NCBI GenBank assembly: GCA_030150265.1
Contig: JASLGG010000032.1
Span: 124,001-188,000, forward strand
Origin: Protaetiibacter sp.
GTDB lineage: Bacteria > Actinomycetota > Actinomycetes > Actinomycetales > Microbacteriaceae
DNA: 64,000 bases
Direction: 5' to 3'
The notes below the pieces were generated by a model. That model searched no databases. It worked only from the letters and a program-made list of their open reading frames with translations, and was not told the origin of the DNA. Position 1 is the first letter of the stretch. Each line of letters starts with the position of its first letter. Made by a program: the position numbers and the translations under genes. Shown in pieces: positions 8,357 through 17,875 of this stretch.

Positions 8357-8388
8357 CAGGAGCAGGAGCAGGAGCACGAGCAGGAGCA
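8353..8388. repeat. Hexanucleotide microsatellite GGAGCA x6
   Basis: Six successive GGAGCA units (the fifth reads CGAGCA) directly adjoin the right arm of the palindrome, in the non-coding gap before the pirin stop codon. Confidence 0.85.
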
Positions 8389-8414
8389 ACCAGCCAGGCG
8401 GATGCGGCCCGCCG

Positions 8415-9392
8415 TCAGTCGCGCGGGCGCAGCCGCACGTTCGGCAGCTCGGGCGCAGGCAGTGCCGGGCCCTCGTAGCCGTCGACGTGGCCGAACAGGC
8501 CGGCACGGTCCCCATCCGGGGCGATCACCTCGGACTGCCACCGCTCGCGCCACGCCACGATCTCCTCGTGGCCGCGGCCCACGAAGTTCCACCACATGAC
8601 GATGGGCTCCTCGAGCGGGGCGCCCCCGATGAGCAGCACGCGCAAGGGGCCACCGACCGCCTCGACGCGCAGCGTCTCCGTGCCCGTCGGCACGACACCC
8701 AGGTGGTGGGCCGGCACCTCGGCGCCTTGCAGCCGGGCCGGCTCATGGTCCACCACGAGCCCGTACTCGAACGAGGGGTCGGCGGGCACCTCCACGGACG
8801 CCCCGGCTGGGAGCTCCAGCTCGGCCGCGACGAGCGGCGTGTAGGCCGTGACCGGTGAGGTCACGCCGAGCCAGGAGCCGACGAACACCCGCAGCGTCGC
8901 CTCGCCGACGGCGGCGACATCCGCCACGTGATGCTCGAAGAACGGCGCGACGCCGCGGTGCGCCTCCGGCAGCGCCGTCCACAGCTGCACGCCGTGCAGG
9001 GTCGTGGCGGCCGTCGTCGACACCTCGGAGTGCTGGATGCCGCGCCCCGCCGTCATGAGGTTCACCTGCCCGGGGTCGATGAGCTGGTGGGCGCCGGTGG
9101 AGTCGCGGTGCTCGATCTGCCCCTCGTACAGCCAGCTGACCGTCTGCAGTCCGGTGTGCGGATGCGGCGGCGTGTCCATGACGCCCGCCCGCGGCGCCGG
9201 CGTCGGGCCGTAGGAGTCCACGAAGCACCAAGCGCCGATCAGGCTGCGCCTGCGCTGCGGCAGCGTGCGCCGCACGAGCAGGGCCCGCGGGCCGCCGAGC
9301 GGCACCTCGCGGGGCTCGAGCACCTCGACGCCCGCGCCGTCGGCATCCGCGACGCACACCAGCTCCTGCGGGTCCCGCTCCAGGTTGCTCAT
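8415..9392 (-). CDS. Pirin family protein
   Basis: This 325-residue cupin-type protein has the pirin N-terminal signature: VMDTPPHPHTGLQTVSWLYE carries the metal-binding histidines, followed by EHRDSTGAHQLIDPGQVNLM and TAGRGIQHSE. The C-terminal domain begins near residue 180 and includes LRVLLIGGAPLEEPIVMWWN and FVGRGHEEI. Length is typical. Pirins are iron-binding bicupins with roles ranging from transcription cofactor to quercetinase; the role here cannot be decided from sequence. The gene is monocistronic, with a TAGGGT box 6 nt before the ATG. Confidence 0.92.
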   Translation of the reverse strand: MSNLERDPQELVCVADADGAGVEVLEPREVPLGGPRALLVRRTLPQRRRSLIGAWCFVDSYGPTPAPRAGVMDTPPHPHTGLQTVSWLYEGQIEHRDSTGAHQLIDPGQVNLMTAGRGIQHSEVSTTAATTLHGVQLWTALPEAHRGVAPFFEHHVADVAAVGEATLRVFVGSWLGVTSPVTAYTPLVAAELELPAGASVEVPADPSFEYGLVVDHEPARLQGAEVPAHHLGVVPTGTETLRVEAVGGPLRVLLIGGAPLEEPIVMWWNFVGRGHEEIVAWRERWQSEVIAPDGDRAGLFGHVDGYEGPALPAPELPNVRLRPRD

Positions 9393-9398
9393 GCCCTG

Positions 9399-9404
9399 AC
9401 CCTA
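9399..9404 (-). promoter_or_regulatory. -10 box of the pirin gene
   Basis: On the minus strand TAGGGT is followed by 6 nt and the ATG; a leaderless transcript is inferred. Confidence 0.6.
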
Positions 9405-9473
9405 CGCTCCGCCGAGACCGCGCATCCGATCCCCGCAGGGGCGGTCCCGGCGTCAGGTGTGCGGTCTCCCGGC

Positions 9474-9704
9474 TCAGACCCGCAGCACGAGGAGGTCGCC
9501 CGGCTGGCAGTCGAGGGCCTCGCAGATCGCGGTGAGGGTCGAGAAGCGGATGGCGCGGGCACGGTCGTTCTTGAGCACCGAGAGGTTGACCAGGCTCACC
9601 CCCACGAGCTCCGACAGCCGGGTCAGCGTCATGCCGCGCTCCTCGAGCAGCTCGTCGAGGCGGCAGTGGATGCGCCCCTCCTCGTCGGCTTCGGCGGGGG
9701 CCAT
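9474..9704 (-). CDS. Cro/CI-type HTH regulator, YozG-like
   Basis: The 76-residue protein is a single helix-turn-helix of the XRE/YozG type: CRLDELLEERGMTLTRLSELVGVS, then LVNLSVLKNDRARAIRFSTL and CEALDCQPGDLL. The ATG overlaps the stop of the upstream DUF2975 gene by one base, so the two are translationally coupled. Pairs of DUF2975 protein and YozG-like regulator are common in Gram-positives. The regulator probably controls its own operon through the dyad upstream of the membrane-protein gene; this is inferred. Confidence 0.88.
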   Translation of the reverse strand: MAPAEADEEGRIHCRLDELLEERGMTLTRLSELVGVSLVNLSVLKNDRARAIRFSTLTAICEALDCQPGDLLVLRV

Positions 9705-10285
9705 CAGACGAGCCCCTCGGTGTCGCGCTGCAGCCGGGTGCCGGCGCGAAGCACATAGGCGGCCACGAGCACGACGAACCCGAACGCCCAGGGCCCGAGC
9801 TGCAGCTCGAAGGCCATCCGGTACGGCTCGCCGAGATCGCCCCCCGCCATCATCCGGCCGAGGCCGTCGAGTCCGGCCGCGAGCATCCCGCCGAACGACA
9901 TGGCCGAGCCCGTGACGAGCATGATCGGGAAGAGGATGCGGTGGAACGGGGTGCCGCGAGCCGTCATGGCGAGGAACGCGACGACGGCACCGCTGATCGC
10001 GGCCGCGACGAGCAGCGAGATCGCGGATGCCGTCACCAGCAGCGCGCGGCTTCCGTCGCCCACCGCGTCCGAGGTCACGGTGGCGCCCGTGATGCTCCCG
10101 ACGTTGCCGGGCAGCGGGGCGAAGGCGATGAGGTCGACGGGTCCGTCGCCGATCGCGAGCGCGATGGTGCGCCACACGCCGTCGGCGACGGTCAGCAGAC
10201 CGAGCACACCGGCCAGCCCGGCGATGACCCCGAAGGCGATCCGGTCTCCGAGCCCGAGTCCCGCGCTCGTGGTGGTGGCAGTCAT
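9704..10285 (-). CDS. DUF2975 membrane protein
   Basis: This 193-residue protein has four predicted membrane helices (FGVIAGLAGVLGLLTVA; LLVTASAISLLVAAAISGAV; ILFPIMLVTGSAMSFGGMLA; WAFGFVVLVAAYVL), the layout of DUF2975. The stop overlaps the start of the HTH regulator by one base. Such membrane/HTH pairs are thought to form a sensing or regulatory unit, but no ligand is known. It is the first gene of a two-gene operon, preceded by a 37-bp dyad. Confidence 0.85.
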   Translation of the reverse strand: MTATTTSAGLGLGDRIAFGVIAGLAGVLGLLTVADGVWRTIALAIGDGPVDLIAFAPLPGNVGSITGATVTSDAVGDGSRALLVTASAISLLVAAAISGAVVAFLAMTARGTPFHRILFPIMLVTGSAMSFGGMLAAGLDGLGRMMAGGDLGEPYRMAFELQLGPWAFGFVVLVAAYVLRAGTRLQRDTEGLV

Positions 10286-10298
10286 CCGCCTCCCCTTT

Positions 10299-10335
10299 CT
10301 TATCGAATGTCGTTAACATAACGAATGTCGATAAG
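10299..10335. promoter_or_regulatory. 37-bp dyad, likely operator of the DUF2975/HTH operon
   Basis: Outer arms CTTATCGA and TCGATAAG and inner arms CGTTA and TAACG are perfectly inverted around position 10317. The site also holds two direct CGAATGTCG copies 18 bp apart. It begins 14 bp upstream of the DUF2975 start and is A+T-rich compared with its surroundings. Self-control by the linked HTH protein is inferred; no -10 box is assigned. Confidence 0.65.
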
Positions 10336-10447
10336 GAGCGCAAGCGCAGGGTGCGCCCATGGCGAACAGGGGCATCCGCGGGAGGCCCCCGTCGTTACCC
10401 TCGATGTATCGCCGCGGCATCCGTGGTCGCGGCGCGAGGAGTAGAGA

Positions 10448-12931
<2,484 letters not shown>

Positions 12932-12976
12932 CCTCGACGCGGGGGCGGCGCGAAAAATACGTGCTTTCCCCCTATT

Positions 12977-12990
12977 CCCCCGGTCGGGGG
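12977..12990 (+). terminator. Weak hairpin after clpC
   Basis: CCCCC and GGGGG form a 5-bp stem around GGTC in the clpC-surface protein gap. There is no T-tract, so a terminator role is tentative. Confidence 0.3.
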
Positions 12991-13059
12991 TGACCCTATG
13001 CTGAGCGCACCCGAGATCGTGCGTGTCCGCGCGACGGGCCACCACAGATCGGAGCACCG

Positions 13060-14304
13060 ATGCGCCCGCATCGTTCCCTCGCGCTCGCCGTCGGCGGCGC
13101 CGCCGCGCTGACCCTCGTCGTCGCCCAGCCCGCGACGGCGGCCACGGCGACCACCTGGACCCAGGCGGGCGACTCGTGGTGGTCCACCGCGAGCTGGACC
13201 AGCAGCGTCCCGGCGGCGGGCGACGACGTCGCGTTCGCGGGCGGCGTCCGCTCGACCTACGACTACCCCGGGAACACGGCCTTCGCGTCGTTCCACTTCA
13301 CGAACGAGCACACCGTCGCGAACGGCGGGGGATCGATCGAGCTGACCGGGGGGCTGGCGGTCGACGCCGGTGCGGCGGTGCGGATCGAGCCGCTGCTCAC
13401 GGCATCCGCCTCCCAGAACTGGGTGGTCGGCTCCGGCGCGACGCTCACGCTGCCGTCGCAGGTGAGGGTGTCGAACGCGTCCACGCTGTCGCTGTTCGTC
13501 GACGGGACGATGGAGGTCAGCGACCTCGACGGCCTCGCCACGGCGTGCATCGTCAAGTACGGCTCCGGACCGCTGCGCTTCCTGAGCGGAGGCGGGGGCG
13601 TCGGCACCTGCGCGGGACAGCCGGCCGGCCTGCTCGTCGCGGCCGGCGAGGTGACGATCGTCGGCACCGCCAACCTCGGCGGCAAGGACTTCGCCGTCGC
13701 GGGCGGCCTCCTCACGGGCGGCACCGAGGCCGGTGCGGCCGTGGTGCACGCCCTCAACCTCACGGGCGTCGGGGTTCTGAGCCCCGGCGCGTCATCCGGC
13801 GACGACTTCGGCAAGCTCGACCTGTGGGGCACCTCGGCGTGGACCGGCGGAACTTACCAGGTGGACTGGGACCCGGCGGGCGGGCGGGTGGACCTCGTGA
13901 CGGGCGTGAACCAGGCGATCTCGGTGGCGGCGACCAAGCTCGACATCCGGCTCGCCGGGACGCCGACCGCGGGCCAGCGAGCGCGCATCGTGAGCTCCGA
14001 CGTCGGCTTCACGGGCCTGTTCGCCTCGCCGGCGGGCATCGCGCTCGCGGAGGGCGAGGAGTTCACCTCGCGCGGGCAGGTCTACGCGATCCACTACATC
14101 GCGGGGCCGGGCGACAACGGGGCCGAGATCGAGTGGCTGCGGGCCGCACCCGTGGCCCCGCCCGTGGCGCCGCCGGCTCCCGCGCTCGCGGCCACCGGCG
14201 CCGACACCGCATGGCCGCTCGCGCTCGCCGCCGTGGCCGTGCTCGGCACGGGTTCGCTGCTCGTGGTGCGGGGGCGCCGGATGCGAGCCCGCCGCTCGCG
14301 GTGA
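13060..14304 (+). CDS. Cell-wall-anchored surface protein with LAATG sorting signal
   Basis: The 414-residue product has a signal peptide (MRPHRSLALAVGG, cleavage near residue 30), a beta-rich body with repeated GxxT/GTxxG turns like autotransporter or beta-helix proteins, then a Pro/Ala stretch. The C-terminus is a classic sorting signal: LAATG at about 376-380, a hydrophobic helix (PLALAAVAVLGTGSLLVV) and the basic tail RGRRMRARRSR. LAxTG is the motif of class E sortases common in high-GC actinobacteria. No sortase is in the window. GGAG 5 nt before the ATG marks the start. Ligand and role are unknown. Confidence 0.8.
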   Translation: MRPHRSLALAVGGAAALTLVVAQPATAATATTWTQAGDSWWSTASWTSSVPAAGDDVAFAGGVRSTYDYPGNTAFASFHFTNEHTVANGGGSIELTGGLAVDAGAAVRIEPLLTASASQNWVVGSGATLTLPSQVRVSNASTLSLFVDGTMEVSDLDGLATACIVKYGSGPLRFLSGGGGVGTCAGQPAGLLVAAGEVTIVGTANLGGKDFAVAGGLLTGGTEAGAAVVHALNLTGVGVLSPGASSGDDFGKLDLWGTSAWTGGTYQVDWDPAGGRVDLVTGVNQAISVAATKLDIRLAGTPTAGQRARIVSSDVGFTGLFASPAGIALAEGEEFTSRGQVYAIHYIAGPGDNGAEIEWLRAAPVAPPVAPPAPALAATGADTAWPLALAAVAVLGTGSLLVVRGRRMRARRSR

Positions 14305-14315
14305 ACCCCCGCGAG

Positions 14316-14321
14316 TAGGGT
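14316..14321 (+). promoter_or_regulatory. -10 box of the argA-like gene
   Basis: TAGGGT is followed by GAGGGG (6 nt) and the GTG start. The GAGGGG lies too close to the start for a normal ribosome-binding site. Confidence 0.55.
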
Positions 14322-14327
14322 GAGGGG

Positions 14328-14846
14328 GTGAGCGAGCCCGCCCCCTTCCTCGTGCGCCGGGCGCGCACCGCCGACGTCCGCGGGATGCTCGAGGTCATCG
14401 AGCCCTACGTCGAGCGGCGCATCCTGCTCGGCAAGGAGCGCGTGACGCTCTTCGAGGACATCCAGGAGTTCCGGATCGCCGAGACGCCCGACGGCGTGCT
14501 GCTCGGCTGCGGCGCCCTCCACGTGATCTGGGAGGACCTCGGTGAGATCCGCACGATCGCGGTCGCCGAGAGCTGGCGCCGGCACGGCGTCGGTCACGCG
14601 CTGCTCGAGCAGCTCGAGCTCGACGCCCGCGAGCTCGGGCTCAGCCGGCTGTTCTGCCTGACCTTCGAGACGGACTTCTTCGGGGGCCACGGCTTCGAGC
14701 CGATCGGCGAGCAGGTCGTCGACCCGGAGGTCTACGCGGAGCTCGTGCGCTCGCCCGACGACGGCGTCGCCGAGTTCCTCGACCTCGCGCGCGTCAAGCA
14801 GAACACCCTCGGCAACACCCGGATGCTCAAGCACCTGTCCGACTAG
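14328..14846 (+). CDS. argA: Amino-acid N-acetyltransferase (ArgA-type N-acetylglutamate synthase)
   Basis: The 172-residue GNAT protein closely resembles the short actinobacterial N-acetylglutamate synthase typified by Mycobacterium tuberculosis Rv2747, which starts arginine synthesis from glutamate and acetyl-CoA. Shared features are VRRARTADVRGM at the N-terminus, GCGALHVIWEDLGEIRTIAV, the acetyl-CoA loop RRHGVGHALLEQL, LTFETDFFGGHGFE and GVAEFLDLARVKQNTLGNTRM. Size matches. Other arg genes are absent. It ends 11 bp from a convergent gene. Confidence 0.85.
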   Translation: MSEPAPFLVRRARTADVRGMLEVIEPYVERRILLGKERVTLFEDIQEFRIAETPDGVLLGCGALHVIWEDLGEIRTIAVAESWRRHGVGHALLEQLELDARELGLSRLFCLTFETDFFGGHGFEPIGEQVVDPEVYAELVRSPDDGVAEFLDLARVKQNTLGNTRMLKHLSD

Positions 14847-14857
14847 CGGAGCGGGTG

Positions 14858-15217
14858 CTACCCCTGACGCGGGGCGGAGTGGTCGGAGTAGGGGCGCTGA
14901 CCGGGTGAGCGGTCGGTGCCGCCCCGCGCGCCGCCGTCGCGACGCGAGTCGGTGCCGTCGCGCGGTCCGTCCAGGTGCGCGATGCCCCAGCCGTGCGGGA
15001 CGCGCAGGTGGCCGAGCGCCCAGCCGCCCGCGCCGCCCACGCCGAGGCCCAGCACGAGGGCGATCGCCGAGGCGCCCGCCACCGCCGCGGTGCGCCAGCG
15101 GCGCGGGGCGGCGGGGGGAGCGGCGGGCGGCGCGGGTGTGGATGCCGTGGGCGGCGCGGATGCGGCGGGCGCCTTCTCCGCGGGAGGCTCGGGGGTCGGG
15201 TTCGTGGGCTCGGTCAT
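14858..15217 (-). CDS. Small membrane protein with Pro/Ala-rich N-terminus
   Basis: The 119-residue product has a Pro/Ala/Thr-rich N-terminal half (MTEPTNPTPEPPAEKAPAAS...), one membrane helix (VAGASAIALVLGLGVGGAGG) and a charged, Gly/Arg-rich tail. I recognise no domain. Its start lacks a clear ribosome-binding site, and competing frames exist on the other strand, but only this frame gives a coherent membrane-protein profile. It converges on the argA-like gene. Confidence 0.6.
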   Translation of the reverse strand: MTEPTNPTPEPPAEKAPAASAPPTASTPAPPAAPPAAPRRWRTAAVAGASAIALVLGLGVGGAGGWALGHLRVPHGWGIAHLDGPRDGTDSRRDGGARGGTDRSPGQRPYSDHSAPRQG

Positions 15218-15337
15218 GCTCCGAGGGTCCCCGCGCGGTGTGGACGAACCCACGGCGCAGGCTAAGAATCCGCCGTGAGCGGCCGCCGCATCCGTCGGAT
15301 GCGGCGCGTTCGCCCCGCATCCGTCCCTCGGCGGGCC

Positions 15338-15343
15338 TAGCCT
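15338..15343 (+). promoter_or_regulatory. -10 box of the gene at 15350
   Basis: TAGCCT, 6 nt (GACGTC), then ATG. This fits leaderless initiation. Confidence 0.6.
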
Positions 15344-15349
15344 GACGTC

Positions 15350-15946
15350 ATGTCGACCCAGCACCCCGGGCGTCTCCCCGCGTCGGTCTACCGGCGCCGT
15401 CGGATCGTCGTCGGCCTCGCGGTGCTCGCGGTGATCGTCGCCATCGTGCTGCTCTTCATCCCGCGGGGCAACGCCGACCCCAAGGCCGGGCCGTCGGACA
15501 CGCCCACGCCGGGCGCCACCGGCACCAACGCGCCGAGCGCGGGCGCGGCCTGCGACCCCGCCGTCGTCAGCCTCACCCCGGTGGCCGACAAGAACAGCTA
15601 CGCGGCGGGCGAGACGCCCATGATCTCGATGAAGATCGTCAACACGGGCGCATCCGCCTGCACCTTCGACGTGGGCACCGACGCGCAGCTGTACTCGATC
15701 GTGAGCGGCTCCGACCCGATCTGGAACTCCCGCGACTGCCAGAGCGGCGCCCAACCGCTCGAGAAGGTGCTCGAGCCCGGCGTCGAGCTCACCACGACGC
15801 CGTTCGCGTGGGACCGCACGCGCTCCTCGGTCGACACCTGCACTGCCCAGCGGACGCAGGTCACCGCGGGCGGCGCGACCTACCGGCTCTCCGTCTCGCT
15901 CGGCGAGGCGAAGTCCGAGGGCGATGTCGCCTTCCTCCTGAACTGA
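15350..15946 (+). CDS. Membrane-anchored extracytoplasmic protein, DUF4232-like
   Basis: The 198-residue product has a short basic N-terminus (SVYRRRR), one membrane helix (IVVGLAVLAVIVAIVLLF), a Pro/Thr-rich linker and an outer domain of about 120 residues. The outer domain is a beta-sandwich type with Cys residues in ACDPAVV, ACTFDV, SRDCQSG and DTCTAQ that may form disulphides. ISMKIVNTGASACTFDVG resembles DUF4232-like domains in actinobacterial envelope proteins. No enzymatic motif is visible. A strong hairpin follows the stop, so it is likely transcribed alone. Confidence 0.75.
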   Translation: MSTQHPGRLPASVYRRRRIVVGLAVLAVIVAIVLLFIPRGNADPKAGPSDTPTPGATGTNAPSAGAACDPAVVSLTPVADKNSYAAGETPMISMKIVNTGASACTFDVGTDAQLYSIVSGSDPIWNSRDCQSGAQPLEKVLEPGVELTTTPFAWDRTRSSVDTCTAQRTQVTAGGATYRLSVSLGEAKSEGDVAFLLN

Positions 15947-15954
15947 GTTCTCTG

Positions 15955-15976
15955 GCGTCGCGGTCATCCGCGACGC
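15955..15976 (+). terminator. Hairpin after the gene at 15350
   Basis: GCGTCGCGG and CCGCGACGC form a perfect 9-bp stem with a TCAT loop, nine bases after the stop. There is no T-tract; this is the form expected of many G+C-rich terminators. Confidence 0.6.
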
Positions 15977-16045
15977 TCGGCCGTGCGGCCGGCCGTGCGC
16001 GGACGCCCGACCGGTGGGGGATGCCAGGTGGCCGCGCGGCGATGG

Positions 16046-16051
16046 TAGCGT
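16046..16051 (+). promoter_or_regulatory. -10 box upstream of the beta-propeller gene
   Basis: TAGCGT lies 21 nt before the ATG; the leader would include AGGAG at 16064-16068. Unlike many genes here, this one is therefore expected to have a conventional leader. Confidence 0.45.
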
Positions 16052-16072
16052 CGTGCCAGCCACAGGAGCCCG

Positions 16073-17875
16073 ATGTCGGAGACCACCACCATCATCGCCG
16101 CGGTGCCCGGCGAGCAGCCCGCGTCCGTACGCCCGATCTCGCCATGGCGGCGTGCCCTCGTCTGGATCGTCGTGCCCGGCCTCGTCGCCGCGGGCACCGT
16201 CGCGCTCGCCGCGGCCGACCGGGGAGCCCCGGAGACACGGGGTGGCGCTGCCGCGCGCTTCGTGCCGCCCGACGGCTACGCCGCGCTCGTGACCGGCGAT
16301 GACGGCACCCGCGAGATCCACGAGTCGGCGCGCGACACCGGCCCCTCGCTGCTGCTCGAGCTGCCGAGGCTCGCGGCGGGCACGCAGTTCTCGGCGCTCA
16401 GCGAGGACACCCTCCGTACCGCCCAGCTGTGGCGCGAGACCGTCACCTCCCTCGACGACGACCCGCAGATCACCACGACCTACCTGCTCGACGAGCAGGG
16501 CATCTCGACCGTCGCGGTGACGGGCGGCACGGTCGGCTTCAGCTACTCGCCGCCCCTCGTCACCCTGCCGGCGGATGCCGCGCCCGGTGTCCGCTGGACG
16601 GGCGCGGGCGCCGCGATGCCGGCGAACCTCCTCGACTACCGCACGACGGGCGAGATCACCGCCGGCGAGCACGGATGCCTCGTGGCGACCACCGAGACGC
16701 TCTACTCCAAGCCCGGCGCCGCCGAGGTGCTCCTCCGTGTCGCGGAGGCGGCCACATGGTGCCCGGGGCGCGGGGTCGTCGCGGACGACGGCGTCGTCAA
16801 CGACACGGCGGTCTCGTTCCGCAGCCAGGAGCTCGCGGCGACGGGCGCGGGCATCACGCGCGTCTCGACCTCGGAGGCGCAGCGCGACTGGTCCGGCGCA
16901 TCCGGATGGCGCGGCAGCCCGCTCGCCTTCCGCCTCGTGGACCCCGTCTACGGCGAGTCGGAGCTGGGTCTGCCGCTCGACGGTCTCCTCGCCGCCACCT
17001 CCTCGGGCCGGATCGTCGCGTCGATGACCGGTCGGCTGCAGAGCTTCGTGGTGGAGGGCGGCACGGCGACGCGCGACTGGGTCGCCGCGCCCGGCGGCGA
17101 CCCGCTCGCGCTCTCGACCGCGGGCGAGCTCACGCTCGTCTCGACGAGCGAGCGGCGGCTGCTGGCCTACGACGAGCGCGGCCGGCGGCTCTGGTCGCTC
17201 GAGTTCCCGGACGTGGTGCTCGCGCATCCGGTGGCGGTGGGCGACGACCTCGTGGTCGTGAGCCTCGACGGCACGCTGCGCCGCATCCACGCCGCCACCG
17301 GCGAGACCGTGTGGTCGATCGGGCTGCGCACCGACGTCGACGAGACCCCCGCGATCGCCGACGGTGCGATCGTCGTGGTGGATCGCGGCGGCACGGTGCG
17401 CGCGCACGAGCTGACCGACGGATCGGAGCGCTGGTCGGTGGAGCTGACCGGCGCCATGCGCGCCGTGAGCGGGGCGGGGCTCGTCGTGGTGCAGGCCCAG
17501 GTGTCGGACGTCTGGGCGCTCGACCCGGCCGACGGCGCGACGCACTGGCACGCCGTCCAGCGCGGCGTGGCGCGCGGCCTCGTCGTGGCGGGCGATCTCG
17601 TGGTCACCCAGAGCGACGAGGGGTCGGCGGCACGGGACGCGGTCACGGGCGAGCCGCGCTGGACGGACGCCGCGGGCGAGGCTCTCTTCACCGACGGGGC
17701 CCGCATCGTGCTGATCGGCGCGCGCTCCGTCGACGTGCGGGGGCGTGACGGCGAGCCGCTCTCGCACACGACGATCGAGGAGGTGCAGCTGGGGGCGACG
17801 CGCCTCTACCTGGACGGCTCCGCCGGCATCCGCGTGATCGAGACGACCGGCACCGGGCTGGTGGTGGGCGGATGA
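16073..17875 (+). CDS. Membrane-anchored PQQ-type beta-propeller protein
   Basis: The 600-residue protein has a cytoplasmic N-terminus, one membrane helix (ALVWIVVPGLVAAGTVALA, about 27-46) and a large outer part. Residues from about 290 onward contain repeated strand motifs with W and DG turns (AYDERGRRLWSLEF, IHAATGETVWSIGL, AHELTDGSERWSVEL, ALDPADGATHWHAVQRG). These are typical of PQQ-like eight-bladed propellers such as BamB; no PQQ-dehydrogenase catalytic residues are apparent. An AGGAG site sits 4 nt before the ATG. Its stop overlaps the next gene by 4 bp, so the two probably work together at the membrane. Confidence 0.82.
   Translation: MSETTTIIAAVPGEQPASVRPISPWRRALVWIVVPGLVAAGTVALAAADRGAPETRGGAAARFVPPDGYAALVTGDDGTREIHESARDTGPSLLLELPRLAAGTQFSALSEDTLRTAQLWRETVTSLDDDPQITTTYLLDEQGISTVAVTGGTVGFSYSPPLVTLPADAAPGVRWTGAGAAMPANLLDYRTTGEITAGEHGCLVATTETLYSKPGAAEVLLRVAEAATWCPGRGVVADDGVVNDTAVSFRSQELAATGAGITRVSTSEAQRDWSGASGWRGSPLAFRLVDPVYGESELGLPLDGLLAATSSGRIVASMTGRLQSFVVEGGTATRDWVAAPGGDPLALSTAGELTLVSTSERRLLAYDERGRRLWSLEFPDVVLAHPVAVGDDLVVVSLDGTLRRIHAATGETVWSIGLRTDVDETPAIADGAIVVVDRGGTVRAHELTDGSERWSVELTGAMRAVSGAGLVVVQAQVSDVWALDPADGATHWHAVQRGVARGLVVAGDLVVTQSDEGSAARDAVTGEPRWTDAAGEALFTDGARIVLIGARSVDVRGRDGEPLSHTTIEEVQLGATRLYLDGSAGIRVIETTGTGLVVGG

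Noticed and set aside
8353..8388. Poly-Leu or Cys/Ser protein encoded across the GGAGCA repeat
   Set aside because: The open frames are produced by the hexamer repeat itself, lie downstream of the pirin stop and have no initiation signals.
15964..16197. 77-codon minus-strand frame upstream of the beta-propeller gene
   Set aside because: It overlaps the beginning of a well-supported gene, and its composition is that of an antisense shadow; the gap itself is explained by a hairpin and a promoter.
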